Counted from the first letter of the stretch, positions 12,426 through 25,053 are shown. The stretch: DNA of 64,000 bases from Brachycybe producta (GCA_036925085.1 JAUPFP010000023.1:449001-513000); one strand, 5' to 3'. Translations and numbers: made by a program. Notes: a model not told the origin generated them from the sequence alone.

Positions 12426-12454
<29 letters not shown>
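12426..12454 (+). repeat. (AAT)n microsatellite
   Basis: An uninterrupted run of AAT units. Confidence 0.9.
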
Positions 12455-12456
<2 letters not shown>

Positions 12457-12805
12457 AATAATTTTAATTCTCTTCCTGTAGATAGATCTGTGTTAGCAAG
12501 CGATTTTAATCTGATGATGATGTCTAAATTTTGTTTTAATGACAATATTTATTTCTGAAAAATGGCTGCTCACAAACTGATTTCAGGTGTACTGAATTTA
12601 ATTGGATTGAATAGCAGCCATTCTGCCAAACTGGCGGCCATTGGCATATTGACTTTATTAACATATAACAACATTTACATATTTTTTTTAAACTACATGT
12701 TTCTTGAAATATTGTTTCAGAAACATGTTTTTAATCATCAGCTAATAAATAACAGACCAATTAATGATGAATTCAATTAATTATTTTGAATATCAGTTAA
12801 GATTA

Positions 12806-12806
<1 letters not shown>

Positions 12807-12856
<50 letters not shown>
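12807..12856 (+). repeat. (ATT)n microsatellite
   Basis: About 50 bases of uninterrupted ATT units. Confidence 0.95.
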
Positions 12857-12857
<1 letters not shown>

Positions 12858-13641
12858 GACTATGTAGAGAGAGAACAACAAATGATTTAATTAGGTTTCA
12901 TTTTGACTTGGAGAGAAGTTTATATGAATGAGACCCAATATTTAGTTTTTATCTTATGAAAAGTTACTGACAAGTTTTTTCTGCCAATTAGAACAACTCT
13001 TAGTTTTGAAAATTACAACATATATAAGTTTTTTTTTTTCTTCTCTTAAAATTACACCCATCTCTCTCTTTCTACTCCTCCTTTTTGAATCCAATTAGAA
13101 ATTGCTAATTTTTTAAAAAATTAAATTTGTAACTTAATTTTGGAAAGTTATAAATTTAAGAAGAAGAAAGACGAAGAAAAACCATTTCGAATGTCTAATT
13201 TAAAAGAAAAAGAAAAATAACAACAACAAACTCAAATGGCGATTAAAGATTGTGGTTAAAAAAGAAAGTTTTTTGATTGAGGTTGTTTTTTTATTCTACT
13301 TCTTCACCGCAGGGGTGCGCATCATTATCCCCAACCTCAGGTTTTTTTTTTCTTGGTTATGCCGATTTACCCTTTTCCACTTACCCACTCACCGTCGTCA
13401 CCGCCACCACCTCTTTTTTTTAAAAAAAAATACAGGGTGGCTCTGGGATTGATTGCTGATTTTTACATATTTCTAATGAGGTGGGGTCAAAAGGGAATAA
13501 GTGACCAAAGTAATGTTCTCAGAGTAAATTGAGTTCAAAGAGAGACCTAGGGTTACCAACCATATTCTTTTTAAGGTGGTTGCTCACAGCCAAATGTACC
13601 TTTTTTTAAAATGACAAAATAAAAAAATCAAGATTATCTAA
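12857..13641. other. non-coding AT-rich DNA
   Basis: No gene. It shows poly-T, CT-rich and GAA-rich patches, and no element termini that I recognise. Confidence 0.5.
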
Positions 13642-13643
13642 TA

Positions 13644-13938
13644 CCTTGTACACACATGAGTTAAGTGAATTGAAATTATATGTGTATAGGTGAATTATAC
13701 GGAATCCAGTTAAGGACATGAAACCAAATAAAAATTGACTTTATTATTAATATTTTAAGTTGAAATACTAAATCAATATTTTAATGTCAATAGTTTATAT
13801 ATTTAAGTATTAACTCAATATTTTCAAGATTATTAACTGAATAAATCGAATTCGACTTGTTGTTTGTTTGTCCTTCACAGGGCTCTGTAGAACACACTTA
13901 TTATTTAAACGCATTTAAATTATCAGGTGTGTACTACG
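13644..13938 (+). mobile_element. TA-flanked MITE, CCTTGTACACAC family, copy 1
   Basis: It starts CCTTGTACACACATGAGTTA and ends in a decayed GTGTGTACTACG between TA dinucleotides. Internal landmarks shared by all copies are ATACGGAATCCAGTTAAGGA and CAGGGCTCTGTAGAACACAC. Confidence 0.85.
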
Positions 13939-14143
13939 TATAACTTAATTTATTATTTTATGTTTACTATTTAGTAAAAGAAGAAAAAAATCATGCTTGT
14001 ACTTTGTCACTAATTAACGTTTGGTGACAATAATAAAGTTGATTGCTTATAATTTTACAATAATTGTTTGGGAAACAACAAAATTGTTTGCCCCGAAGTT
14101 CGAATTAAGTTATTTTATTGAATATCTACTAGATTTTATTCGG

Positions 14144-14247
14144 ACGAATGTTCGCCAAATTTTTGACGAATGTTCGCCAAATTTTGACGAATGTTCGCCA
14201 AATTTTTGACGAATGTTCGCCAAATTTTTGACGAATGTTCGCCAAAT
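14144..14247 (+). repeat. tandem repeat, five 21-22-bp units
   Basis: The unit is ACGAATGTTCGCCAAATTTT plus TG, with four full copies and one partial. The translated frames (FDECSPN...) on either strand are by-products and not genes. Confidence 0.95.
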
Positions 14248-14454
14248 GGACGCCAGGAAAGTCATATTGACCCACTGAATCAAATAAAAAATACTGCATG
14301 TCTTTATCTCATTCCGTTCTTGAGTTGTTCGGCCCACAATTTTGGGAATCCAGACATACAGACTTACAGACATACAGATGTCCTTTTTTCCCCCTTTTCT
14401 TTCATGATCCTATATGAATGATCCTAAATGAAAATGTTGATTTTAATTGGTTCA

Positions 14455-14726
14455 TAGGAATATTTAGTCACATGTGATTTATATACCATTAGTATATAAA
14501 GTAAATGTAAACTGATGCAATTATCTTGTTTTATTTCATCGATTTCAATTAATTTTACAACTTTTCAATATATTACTTTTAATTACAATATATAACTTTT
14601 CATAAATTTCATGAAATATTTCAACAAAATAAACTTCATGAAATATTTCAACAAAATAAACTTCATGAAATATTTCAACAAAATAAACTTCATGAAATAT
14701 TTCAGCAAAATAAATTTCATGAAATT
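14455..14726 (+). repeat. dispersed repeat with 27-bp tandem array
   Basis: Positions 14455-14580 match the 6.4-6.9 kb duplication. Positions 14607-14726 are about 4.4 copies of a 27-bp unit containing TTCATGAAATATTTCAACAA. The array has expanded within a single copy of a dispersed repeat. Confidence 0.85.
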
Positions 14727-15685
14727 GCCATCACCAATTGTTTTCCCGTGGGCCACTAGTTAATACAACATTGACATCCATAATGTCATATTTTTTATAT
14801 TCAGATTACATCAGCAGCTTTTGTCACACTATCAACATAGACGTTTCATAAATTTTCAATCATTTTTCGTTTGTTGTTTGTGGTTACAATTAGTTTGTGA
14901 TATTTTTTAGACAAAAAAAATGACATAAACAACAAAAAAAAAAAGAAAATAGGCTTTTCTCTCTCTCTCTCTCTTTAGTTTGAGGGGTTTATGGAAGAAG
15001 ACGAAGAAGATCTATGGCCAAGGTTGGAACGTCTAATTGGTGTCACTAATTGTATTCCATTAGTAAGCCCATTAGGCCTAGAGGTTTTTCTTATTTTCTT
15101 CTTCCTCCACCTTACATATTCTTCTTCTTCTTACAATTTTCCAATTTCTCTTATTGTCTTTGTTATGTATTATATGTGGAGGGATTGCAAATTGGATGAC
15201 ATTCAACTTGTAATAAAAATTACTCGTTTAAAAAATTGTAACCGGTTTGTTTAATAATTTATAGAGTGAAACAACCTGTGTTGCAGGTGTCTGTTGTTTT
15301 CGTTCCTACTATTGTTAAAGAGTCTGAGAGAGACACATTAGAAATACACACATAACCTGATAATTGTTGTGAGCCTTTTTATCATAAACTGGTCAACAAA
15401 TAAGTTTTCAAATCAAGTTTTAGTTATAATAATATTAATAAACACAATTGATAGGAAAATAATTGGGAGCAGAAACCTGACCACAATTTCTGTCTTTCTC
15501 TCAATTCACTCAATCTTTTTTCTGTCATTGTGGATTTTCTTTTTTTTTAAATCTAGGATGTGTGGGCACCTTGGAAGAAATCTTTGAAATTTTAAAACCG
15601 ATTTCAAACCATTAAGGTTGTGCTTTTAAATGTGTGAATTGCCTCTCAGTGGCAGAATGGTTGAAAAGAATTGCCCATTTGGCAG
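14727..15685. other. non-coding DNA
   Basis: A (CT)n tract occupies about 14957-14975. The frames at 14991-15254 and 15369-15587 are Leu/Phe/Ile-rich without motifs. No gene supported. Confidence 0.5.
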
Positions 15686-16093
15686 CAGGGTATTGGATTT
15701 GGTGAATTTAACCGGATTGAATCAAATCCAAATCCTCATTGGACAATGTCACAAATCCAAATCCAATTTTTGCACAGTTTCTTAAATCCAAATCCAAACA
15801 TAACATTTATCATGTTAATCTAAATCCAGTAATTTTTGTATTTGTCATTATTTTTACTACATTTGTAATGTTGGGTATGCAGTTGGAATGTCCAACTTAA
15901 GTTAGAAAAAAAAACTTGTGCAGTGTACAGCACAAAGCCACAAAATATATAAAACTAACAAATCCAAATTATTAAAACAGAATAAATCCAAATCAAATAC
16001 GAATCTTTTCATTTACAATACATAGAAATTCAAATCCAAATCTGCTACATTTGTTCAAAATCCAAATCCACTAATCCCAAATTCAATACACTG
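15686..16093. mobile_element. non-autonomous hAT-like element, 408 bp
   Basis: The left end is CAGGGTATTGGATTTGG and the inverted right end CAGTGTATTGAATTTGGG. Flanking octamers TTTGGCAG and TTCGACAG match at 6 of 8 positions. The body is full of AAATCCAAATCC repeats. Confidence 0.65.
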
Positions 16094-16169
16094 TTCGACA
16101 GGTATAGTTTCATGTAAAAATTGATGAGTTTAGGGCATTAGCTTTGACTTAAAAAGTAAAAGTCATTAA

Positions 16170-17282
16170 GAGGGTTACAGAAGCGTCACGGACGTTTTCT
16201 TTTGACAGACGACACTGATTGCAGTGTCTGACATCAGAGGCGCCACTTGTATTGAATTAGCATAGACATAATGCTAATTTAAATTTCAAACATACAGTTA
16301 GGTTTGGTAGCCATTATCTGGAGACATATAAGTTTTTAAAATGTGATTCAAACTGTAATAAATATTAGATTGTTTAATGAAACTGATAAAAGATTTTTCA
16401 GACTTTAAATCTGCCTTTAAATATTTTTAATTAAGTATTTAAAAAGGTGTTTTTTTTCCTATGCAAAATCTCATAGGAAAAAAAAAGCTACATATTTGGT
16501 AGCCATTATCTTTTTTTTACAAAAGAGATAATAGTAAAATAAAAAAATGTGGTGGTAGATTTATTTGTTTTCTATAAGAACAAGTAAATTTCATTACCTA
16601 ATTGCATACGTTTATTTTTATATTGAAGTAAAAGTCAATCAATAAGAATCTGATTCAGTCAAGGCCTGGTTAGAGAGTACGTATTTGAATTTCGTTTGAA
16701 CCAAATTGAGCACGCATGCGCAGAAGCGGTTTAATGCCGTTTGAGAAAGTTGAAAATGACGCCATTTTTCCACTGCTTCGATGGAAAACGACGTCGTTTT
16801 AAAAAGAATAACCAACCCTACATGGAAGATTTCCGATTAAGGTAAGAATATTAAGTGCAAAGAACAATAAAATTTAAAAAAATCTACCTTTAGCAGCAAT
16901 TTTTTAGTCAAAAATGACCACACAAATCGCCGTATATAAGGTGAATGATTTCGTTTACGTTTTTGTTTTAGAGTCGCTTCCCTAACTAAAATTATGTAAT
17001 TTTATTACGAAATTTCGCTAAATCTTTATTTTTATATTTATTTTTTTCAAAAATTTGCTAGAAAAAAGCAAAATAAAATACGTTGGTGACAAATCACGCT
17101 AACGGACATCCAAGATGGCGGAAAAAATTTGTCCATTGTAGCCTCTAATACATAGCAAAAAAATTACCATATGTACATAATAAGGTGTATGAGAATAACC
17201 ATAGTGTCCTATATACATAATAACCAACGATGCGAGCACCATCTATGAATATGTTTAGAAATTAATCTACTTTGTAACCCTC
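16170..17282. mobile_element. TTAA-flanked (piggyBac-type) non-autonomous element, 1.1 kb
   Basis: The left end GAGGGTTACA is followed by sequence ending TGTAACCCTC. Exact TTAA flanks lie at 16166-16169 and 17283-17286. TTAA target duplications are the hallmark of piggyBac elements. No transposase frame is visible. Shorter internal pairs (GGACGTTTTC, GACGTCGTTTT) exist. Confidence 0.65.
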
Positions 17283-17285
17283 TTA

Positions 17286-17400
<115 letters not shown>

Positions 17401-17717
17401 ATCTAACGCTGTACAAACAAGGACAAAAAACCTTGAACCGCTTTCTTTCTCAAGGTCAACTATATGTTGCACACTCCCAATCCAAGAACCCCATGATATT
17501 AAATTAGAGAGGGGAAAAGGTTGGAAAGTGTGGAAAGGGGAGAGAGAGAAACGTGAAGGGGGGAAAAGTGGGAGGGGGTGACTGAAATTGAAATGAAAGG
17601 AATAAAAAAGGAACAAACGACGCGCATGCGCACACCAGAGAAAATGAAAAGCTCATTTTCTCTTTCAAATATAAAAAGGGGAGGGGATAATAGTAGCAAA
17701 ATTAAACTAGAATTTAT

Positions 17718-17861
17718 CACAGGCAATTGTGTCCAACATTAGAATTTCTTTCGCTCCGCCCTTTTATGAACGTCATCAATTTCTAATTGGTTTGTTACTT
17801 GGTCCGACGTCATAAAAGGGCGGAGGAAAAGAAATTCTAATGCTGGGCACAATTGCCTGTG
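17718..17861. mobile_element. CACAGGC-family MITE, copy 1
   Basis: Terminal inverted repeats over about 32 bp start CACAGGCAATTGTGTCCAAC, and the paired GGGCGGA/TCCGCCC blocks make most of the 144 bp fold back. Flanking AATTTAT/AATTTT is a rough target duplication. Confidence 0.8.
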
Positions 17862-20393
17862 AATTTTGCTCCCGCCATTTATGACGGGTTACCCAGTAAC
17901 CCCACTAGTTTCTAATATACTGAAATGTAGAATAACCAGTTTGAAATGAACTCTTCATAAAACATCTTAAGCATTATGATGTTTTAAACTAGTATAATTT
18001 ATTCATTACATATGAAACGTTTATTTCGAAAGATATACACTGTATAATAATTATTTTAATTATTATTTTAATAATTAATATTTTATTATTGATTATTTAA
18101 TTAATAATTATTTTATTAATAACAAATAAGAATAAAGTTTGAATTTCATATTAAGAAGTTGTTTTAAGAAAAAAAAATGCTGTTGTTGTATTTTGATATT
18201 GAATTGACACAATAAATTTGTATTGGGTTAGGTCCTAACGATGCGTTTGTTTATGGTGTAGTTCATGTCGCAAATATAATTAGGACTTCATGGTATGTTA
18301 AGGGGAGATGGGGAAGGGGAAAGAGAACCCAAAAGCCCCTCAAACATTTCTCCTAGAATTTTTGTATTGTTGTTCCGTTAGTTAGTTTTTTTTTTCTCTC
18401 TTTTTTTTACGAAAAAAAAAGACTCCAAAGAACAAAAAAAAAAGAAAACATTTTCTTTTCTGTTTTGTATTTTTTTGAGGATTTTTTTTTCTTCTTTAAC
18501 TTGGTTCAATTAGCATTACTAGGGTAAAGTAATTGTCGGCATGACACGCAGATAGTAATCTGGTTCTCAACACTTAATTTACTGTCGCCAGGGCTGTTGG
18601 CCGACTCAGAGGCCGCAAGCCATTTTTGCCTCTTGCTTCTTCTTGCACCTCATCATCATCTGCACCAAACCACCATTGCATATTATATGGACCCCGATTG
18701 AAAATTCTCTTGTGTCTCGTTTCTTTCCTTGTTATAGTTATAATGGTCAAACACACACAAACATTATTATACAAGTTCCTTCCAATAGACCTAAACCAGG
18801 AGTTTAGAAAACTCCTTTAAAAAAAATGCAGTCGAGTGGCACAAGTAAAATGTTCCCCTGTTGTACATTTCAAAAAAACTATAAATTAGACATTTGAAAC
18901 TTTTTGAAACACGTTTTAACAACATACCAATTTTGATATTTATAATAAAAAAAATTAAACATATTGGTAAATTGAGTTGTTGAGTTCGATTGTAAAAAAA
19001 ATGTGGTTTAAAATAAGGTCATTTTTCTGAGCAAGACAAAGAAAACGAACAATATACATTTAAAGTCGGAAATGAAACCGTTTTTTTTACAGGATTTTAA
19101 TTTTGCAATTAACTTTTGTTTTATTCAAATATTCTAATTTCTACTGCACTTTAATTGCCGCCGTTTTGAAACTTTTCGTGTTTCCTGAAAGTTTTCTAAT
19201 TTTTCTTTTCTTAAAAATTCTTGTTCTAATTATATTATTAATATAGAAACATGTGTTGTATCATCCTGTGTGCGCCCAGCCCAGTTGTTAATACATTCCA
19301 AATACATTATTGCAAGATACAGTAGGTGGTAGCATGTACATAGAAGGGATAAGAACCAAAATTTTCACCGTGACCCATCATCAAGTGATTTAGTGGTCCT
19401 TGTCATTAAGTCTTCGCCTAGACTTAAAGATGAAGCTAAGAACTCATAATATTATAAAATGACGTGGAATGATGCTGATAGGTCAATTGAAGTTGTTTGC
19501 TGTAGCTTTTCTTTTTTTTTTTTTGTAAAAAAAAAAGTTTTCTAATTAAAATTCGTTTTCATGCAGCGAAGATTTCGAGATTAAAACAAATAGTTTTTAA
19601 TCAAGTTGATTTCACGTTGCATGCTTCTTCTACTTTTCATCTATTTTTTTTTTAATTATTTTTTAGAGGTAGACCTGTAATGAATTTTTTTTTTACTTAA
19701 AAAAAAAAGGTATACAGCAACAAAAAAAAAGTATCATGTGACATCCGGAATTTTTACCTTCTTATAATCCGTTAAAACTAAAAGTGCGATCCAATAAATG
19801 ATGCATTACTCATGCAATTAAGGCTTCTTTCTTATTATAATAAAGGTTTGAACACCTATTAGGCTTCTACATCCTGTGATATTTTTTTTTCCTTCTTCAT
19901 GTAGTCCAGTTTCACGGTTAATAAGCGTTTAGGCGACAAACTTATCCTGAGATGTGAAACATGGCGTTTTTCTCACGACCAAACAATTTTCTATGTGTTG
20001 TTCATGAATATTATTTATGGAAATCATCTTATGATTTATCTTATGCTTATTATGTGTTCCATCAACCATATTCGATCTTTTGCACTTTAGGAAAGTTGAA
20101 GTTTGCAAACATTTTGTTTTATTCAAAACTTTTTAAAAGTCTCAATTAGAAATTGTTACATCTATTATATCAAAGAAAATCTAGATTAGAAAGCGTAATT
20201 ATGTTTGCATATATTATGTTTACATACTTAAGAATCAAATCCGAATCAAGCGAATCAGTGAATCATGGGGTTGTGTCATGACACCCTTCGTTTTCATTTC
20301 GTGCAAATTGCACGACGGTTTTACTAGTAATTACTGGTTGGTTAGAATTTACGTTCATAGCAAGAACGTTTTTATTGTTGTTCACTGTTGTAA
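17862..20393. other. non-coding AT-rich DNA
   Basis: No gene. It has many poly-A/T runs and TTATTAAT-rich sequence at 18030-18120. The frames at 18574-18820 and 19929-20149 overlap on opposite strands and show no recognisable domain. Confidence 0.5.
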
Positions 20394-21183
20394 GAGGCTA
20401 CAATGCAAAATTACTTCGAACAAAAGAACACTAGCATCGTTTTTCTATTGAACCCATACACCTGATGTTAAAGAACAAACGTTAATTTTTAAAATACACA
20501 GTCGCGGCATTATGTTTATTTTTTATATTGAAAGTTGTCCAATTTTCATGGTTCAAAGTGCAATGTGCACTTTAAATATATGTTCATCTAATAATAGAAT
20601 AACAAAAAATTGGTAAGTGCGGTTCTATTTTTAAAAATTAACTCAAAATCGCGAATGTCTTATCTTATGTTAAATCTTATGTTAAACTCCATTGAGTACG
20701 CGCTCATGTTGGTAATGTTGGTAAAAATATGTAAAAATAATTTTAAAAAAACACAATTAAACCACAGTTAAGCCAACACATTGGCGCACGTGCTGAATTT
20801 TTTTCTGTTTTTGTTTCAATTATTTTTAGGTATTTTTTACCAACATTTTAATGGATGTGTTTGTCTTATTTGGGCGTACTCAATGGAGTTTAACATAAAA
20901 GAGTTAGAAATTCGCGATTTTGAAATACTTTTTTAAAAATAGAACCGCACTTACCATTTTTTTGTCATTGTATTACTAGATCAGCATATATTTAAGGTGC
21001 ACATTGCACTTTGAACCATAAAAATTAGTCAACTTTAAATACGCAAAATAAACTTATTGCCGTGACTGTGTATTTTACAAATTAACGTTTTTTTTCTTTA
21101 ACATCGGGTCTATGGGCTCAATATACACACGATGCTAGCGCTCTTTGCGGAGATTTTTCAAAGTAATTTTGTGATGTAGCCTC
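20394..21183. mobile_element. long foldback MITE with TTAA right flank, ~790 bp
   Basis: The two arms of roughly 300 bp are imperfect inverted copies. The left starts GAGGCTACAATGCAAAATTA and the right ends in TAATTTTGTGATGTAGCCTC, followed by TTAA (21184-21187). The left flank TGTAA is a decayed TTAA. Single arms recur at 3034-3275 and 63775-64000. Confidence 0.8.
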
Positions 21184-21203
21184 TTAAATGAAACATTGGT
21201 TTA

Positions 21204-21305
21204 ATACAGGGTGTCCAGAAAGTCCTTGTGCAGTACGGCGACAACCCGACTTCATTTTGCGATCGAAAAGTGGTCAAAAAGTTGCCGGTATGCCAAGGGC
21301 CTTAT
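21204..21305. repeat. truncated element end (CAGGGTGTCCAGAAAGT)
   Basis: CAGGGTGTCCAGAAAGTCC is a common DNA-transposon terminus. It runs into GACTTCATTTTGCGATCGAA and ends AAGGGCC, related to the 30431-30595 element. The next MITE inserted right at its edge. Confidence 0.45.
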
Positions 21306-21306
21306 A

Positions 21307-21595
21307 CCTTTTACACACATGAGTTAAATGAATTCAAATTAAATGTGTTTAGGTGAATTATACGGAATACAGTTAAGGACATGAGCCAAATAAAAATCGA
21401 CTTTATTATTAATATTTTAAACTGAAATACTAAATCAATATTTTGTTAAATAATTTATATATTTTATATTTAAGTATTAACTCAATATTTTCAAGATTAT
21501 TAACTGAATTCGACATATAGTTCGTTTCCCTTCACGGGGCTCTGTAGAACACACTTATTATTTAAATGCATTCAAATTATCATGTATGTACTTGG
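21307..21595 (+). mobile_element. TA-flanked MITE, CCTTGTACACAC family, copy 2
   Basis: Left end CCTTTTACACACATGAGTTA, right end GTATGTACTTGG, TA on both sides. Internal sequence matches the other copies, including CGGGGCTCTGTAGAACACAC. Confidence 0.85.
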
Positions 21596-22030
21596 TATTG
21601 GGTACAACTTCAAAAAGAAACTTTAAAGTATGTTTAAAAGTAGAATAGTAAATGAATACTTCAGAAGTATTTCAATGTAGATATCTTTAAAAATAAACAT
21701 TTTATGGTAGTTTTAAAAAGTGTCATGTTGAGGATTTTTAGCTATAAGTTAGGAGAAGAAGAAAAAAATGGGACGGTAGCCATTGTGTCTGTAATAGATG
21801 ACTGGCGTTATATGGTATTTTGTTTGCACTATTTATTTTGGCACTTTAAAACAAAAAAGCCAATTTTCTAAAAGAAGATAATGATAATAATGATGCATTT
21901 GTAATGGTGTTTGTTTTAGAACACCTTTTCAAAGAATGGGGAATGGATGATGATGTTTGCTTATCTATTTTTTTGTCTTTTTCTGATTGAACACAAACAT
22001 TCCTGCATCATGGCATTTAATCTCCTATAC

Positions 22031-22032
<2 letters not shown>
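21596..22032. other. non-coding AT-rich DNA
   Basis: No gene or recognised element. Confidence 0.5.

Positions 22033-22093
<61 letters not shown>
22033..22093. repeat. (TA)n microsatellite, ~61 bp
   Basis: Uninterrupted TA units. Confidence 0.97.
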
Positions 22094-22096
<3 letters not shown>

Positions 22097-22873
22097 AGAG
22101 AGTGAGTGAGTGCAATTTCTGGTTTCTTATCAAAAACTCATAAATTAACTGATAAAAGTGTTGACATGTTTACGATTGACTGTCGTTTTGTTCACTTGTT
22201 AAGAACTTCCATTGTGAAGAATGCTTTTCCATTCACATTATTGTCACCTTATTTTAGTTTAAACTAATAACCAAAAGAGAAATCTGCGGACTCCCGAGGA
22301 GGAGACATTTTTATTATATTAAAAAAAAACGAAGAAAACAAAAACACAAACAAAACAGAAGCAAAAACTTGAACTATATAGATATTATGTTATTCTGCTA
22401 CTGTGTTGTCTATAAAGTCTAGACAATCTGTGAATTAGTCCTACTTGTTAAAGTTGTGCACATTGAGGGGCAGTTTGCGCGTGGCTTGACCAATTTTTAG
22501 GATTTTATGTTCCAAGCATTTTTTTTATATATACAGTATATATATAATTAATATCTGATGTTGCAATTAATTTGTTTGGATTAATTTTGTTTTGACACAT
22601 TACGAAATAAGATTCTTTAAATATTTTTACCCTTTACCATTGGGGCAAATAAAGATACATAAAGGTTTTTTGAGAAACTTGAACTTGAACTTGAAGCCTC
22701 AAACCACTATTTGAACACAGAAAAGTCATGTTTTATTGTGCGTAACATTTTTTCTGTGTTGGTACCCTGCTCTAGAGAGTTCGACTTGTAGTTTCTTTTT
22801 AAGACCATCTCGCGCGATTCCATTGCAAACGAATGACTCCATTTCGCACTACAACGAGGGTTGTGGTGGAGGC
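22094..22873. other. non-coding AT-rich DNA
   Basis: No gene. A GAACTTGAACTTGAACTTGA patch lies near 22679-22696. Confidence 0.5.
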
Positions 22874-22881
22874 TAGCTATT

Positions 22882-23177
22882 CAGGGCCGGTTTAAGGTTA
22901 ATTTCTACTGTTGGCCAAATGTGAGTTGTCGCCCCCCCCCCCCGGTTTTAATAGAAAAAATTTAATAATGTACTTTTTAATATGTACGATTTAATAATGT
23001 ACTTTTCGGGCTTTCTTTTTTGCAAATTCTGAAATTAATTGTTCAGAATCGTGTGTGATGTGTGATCAAAAATTAATTAAAAAATTTTTTTTTCAAGAAA
23101 TTTGGCGCCCTTTTTTTCAGTGCGCCCTGGCGCTTGTAGGCGGCTGCCTACGTCACCTACGCCTTAAACCGGCCCTG
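22882..23177. mobile_element. non-autonomous hAT element, 296 bp, perfect ends
   Basis: The inverted ends CAGGGCCGGTTTAAGG are identical over 16 bp. The flanks are a perfect 8-bp duplication TAGCTATT (22874-22881, 23178-23185). It contains a poly-C run. This is one of the best-preserved elements in the window. Confidence 0.93.
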
Positions 23178-23185
23178 TAGCTATT

Positions 23186-24602
23186 ATGGGATTACATTAA
23201 CATCCTCCATACCCATGCAGTTAACTAAAGAAATATATTGGTTTTCATTTCGTACTGTGGAGGGAGCTAGTAAGGGCCGAAATAATCGCTTTAACTCCCG
23301 TTAACTAGAAGCATTGCTAGTCTTTACCTGCAAGTATTGAAAGTATTTTAAACTAGAATAGTAAAAGACAAAAACGGTAATGGTATTAACATTATGAAAG
23401 ACATCATTAGGAACATTTATTTTCTGCATTCCTTTACTACCGGGTATTAGAATTTGAATTAATACTCTGCAAGCAGCTCAAATGGCCTGTGGCAGAGAGA
23501 CAACAAAGTCCAAAAGCAGCATAAACATTGCATAAACATCTATCTACACTGTTGAAAAGACCCCTATGAATTCTTCAAACTGTTTATGTCAGTTAAAATT
23601 TTAGCAAACTTTGAAAATTTTATAATTTTATTTGCATTCATTCATAAACCAATACTATAGGCTTCAGTTTAATGCAATATTATTGTGGCCAATAAAGAAC
23701 GCTGTAATAGAGGCCTACTATTTGTATTGTTATTTATGTCTTGTGTTTTTTTATTCCAATTGCATTTTCATGTTTTCAATTTTCATAATGTGTTTGTTTG
23801 CGTTGAGCCCACAAATTGATTAATTAGTTTTTACGATAAGAAAATAAAGCAAATACATAAATAAAATAGTATTTTCCATTATCCCAGACCAATTAATCAG
23901 ATGTGATATGCTCACATCGCTTTTTATATATATTTTTTTATTGGTGTCATGTTTTTTTAATCCAAATATTGAACCTTTATATACATAGTTTATGTATATT
24001 ATTTTTAAAAAAAAATTAAATAATCGTGGCTCATAAAAAACCGATCTTGACACAGAAAAAATGTCATCAGATAAAAATTTCTAAGATGGTCGATCTTAAG
24101 AATTTTCTTCAATTAAGAAGTCTACGAGTTTAGCAAATTGGTTGCAGTAAGAAGGGTGTATGTAACTTTCAGTTGTTGTTGTGTGTTTTTTTTCTTTTCG
24201 GGGTGCTGCTGATTGGGAAGATGTTAATAGATCCACTTCGTTACATTTATTGTTTTAGATGAGCTCCCTTATTATATTGTCAATTATCGCTTTCTTATTT
24301 TTTTGTGTGTGCAGGGATTCACAGGTATCAGAGTATAGGTATTTTAGTGGATGCTCAACCTTGTTTTTAAAAAAGGGCCACAACACAACTATACTTAAGT
24401 CTTGAAAAGTCGGGATTTTCACCATTACGAGCAGACATATAAAAAAGGTAGTGGCGCAGCTAAACCGTTTAATATTGAATACTAGTAGGCCTAAACACCG
24501 TCGTGCAACTTGCACGAAAGGAAAGGGACTATAACTCAAGCAAACCGTTGTATATTGGGCTATATGCAAGGACCGCTATAGAGAATCTAATATATTAATA
24601 AG
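23186..24602. other. non-coding AT-rich DNA
   Basis: Frames at 23632-23823, 23820-24053 and 24255-24569 are hydrophobic or low-complexity with no family motif. No gene supported. Confidence 0.45.
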
Positions 24603-25045
24603 TAGGGATGGGCCATTCGAATCCTCGAATCCCGCGAATCTTGAAAAAGATTCAAGATTCGAAAACTCGAATCTTTGTGCTTTTTTCGAATCTTTCGAAT
24701 CCTAAGCTTAAAAAAAAAACTGTTTTAATAACTTTGGTAAAATTAGTTTTAACTCCATTGACGTCCAATAGAAGCGTTCACTAACAAGAAACGGCGATTG
24801 TTGCAATTTCGGTGGTACGGCCCGGATCACCAATATCAACTTGTGGCGACCCCCTGGAGTGCCACACTTGTTTCTTTTATTATTAATAATTTAATATTTA
24901 ATATTATTTAATTTATTTGTATCTTCTTAATGAATAATATGGGATTCTTATATGAAGGATTCGAGATTCGAGGGATTCGAGAACTTTTTAGGATTCGGAT
25001 TTGGATTCGGATTCGAGAAAATTTAGGATTCGTCCCACCTCTCTA
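24603..25045. mobile_element. TAGGGATGG hAT-like element, 443 bp
   Basis: It starts TAGGGATGGGCC and ends in the decayed inverted form CCCACCTCTCTA. A perfect 8-bp duplication TTAATAAG flanks it (24595-24602, 25046-25053). The body has repeated ATTCGA/TTCGAATC motifs like the element at 4023-5106. Confidence 0.85.
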
Positions 25046-25053
25046 TTAATAAG

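Noticed and set aside
14144..14247. CRISPR-like regular repeats
   Set aside because: The units are directly adjacent with no unique spacers, in a eukaryotic genome. It is a minisatellite.
24255..24569. 104-codon minus-strand frame
   Set aside because: No recognisable family, no splice context and no conserved motif. Probably chance.
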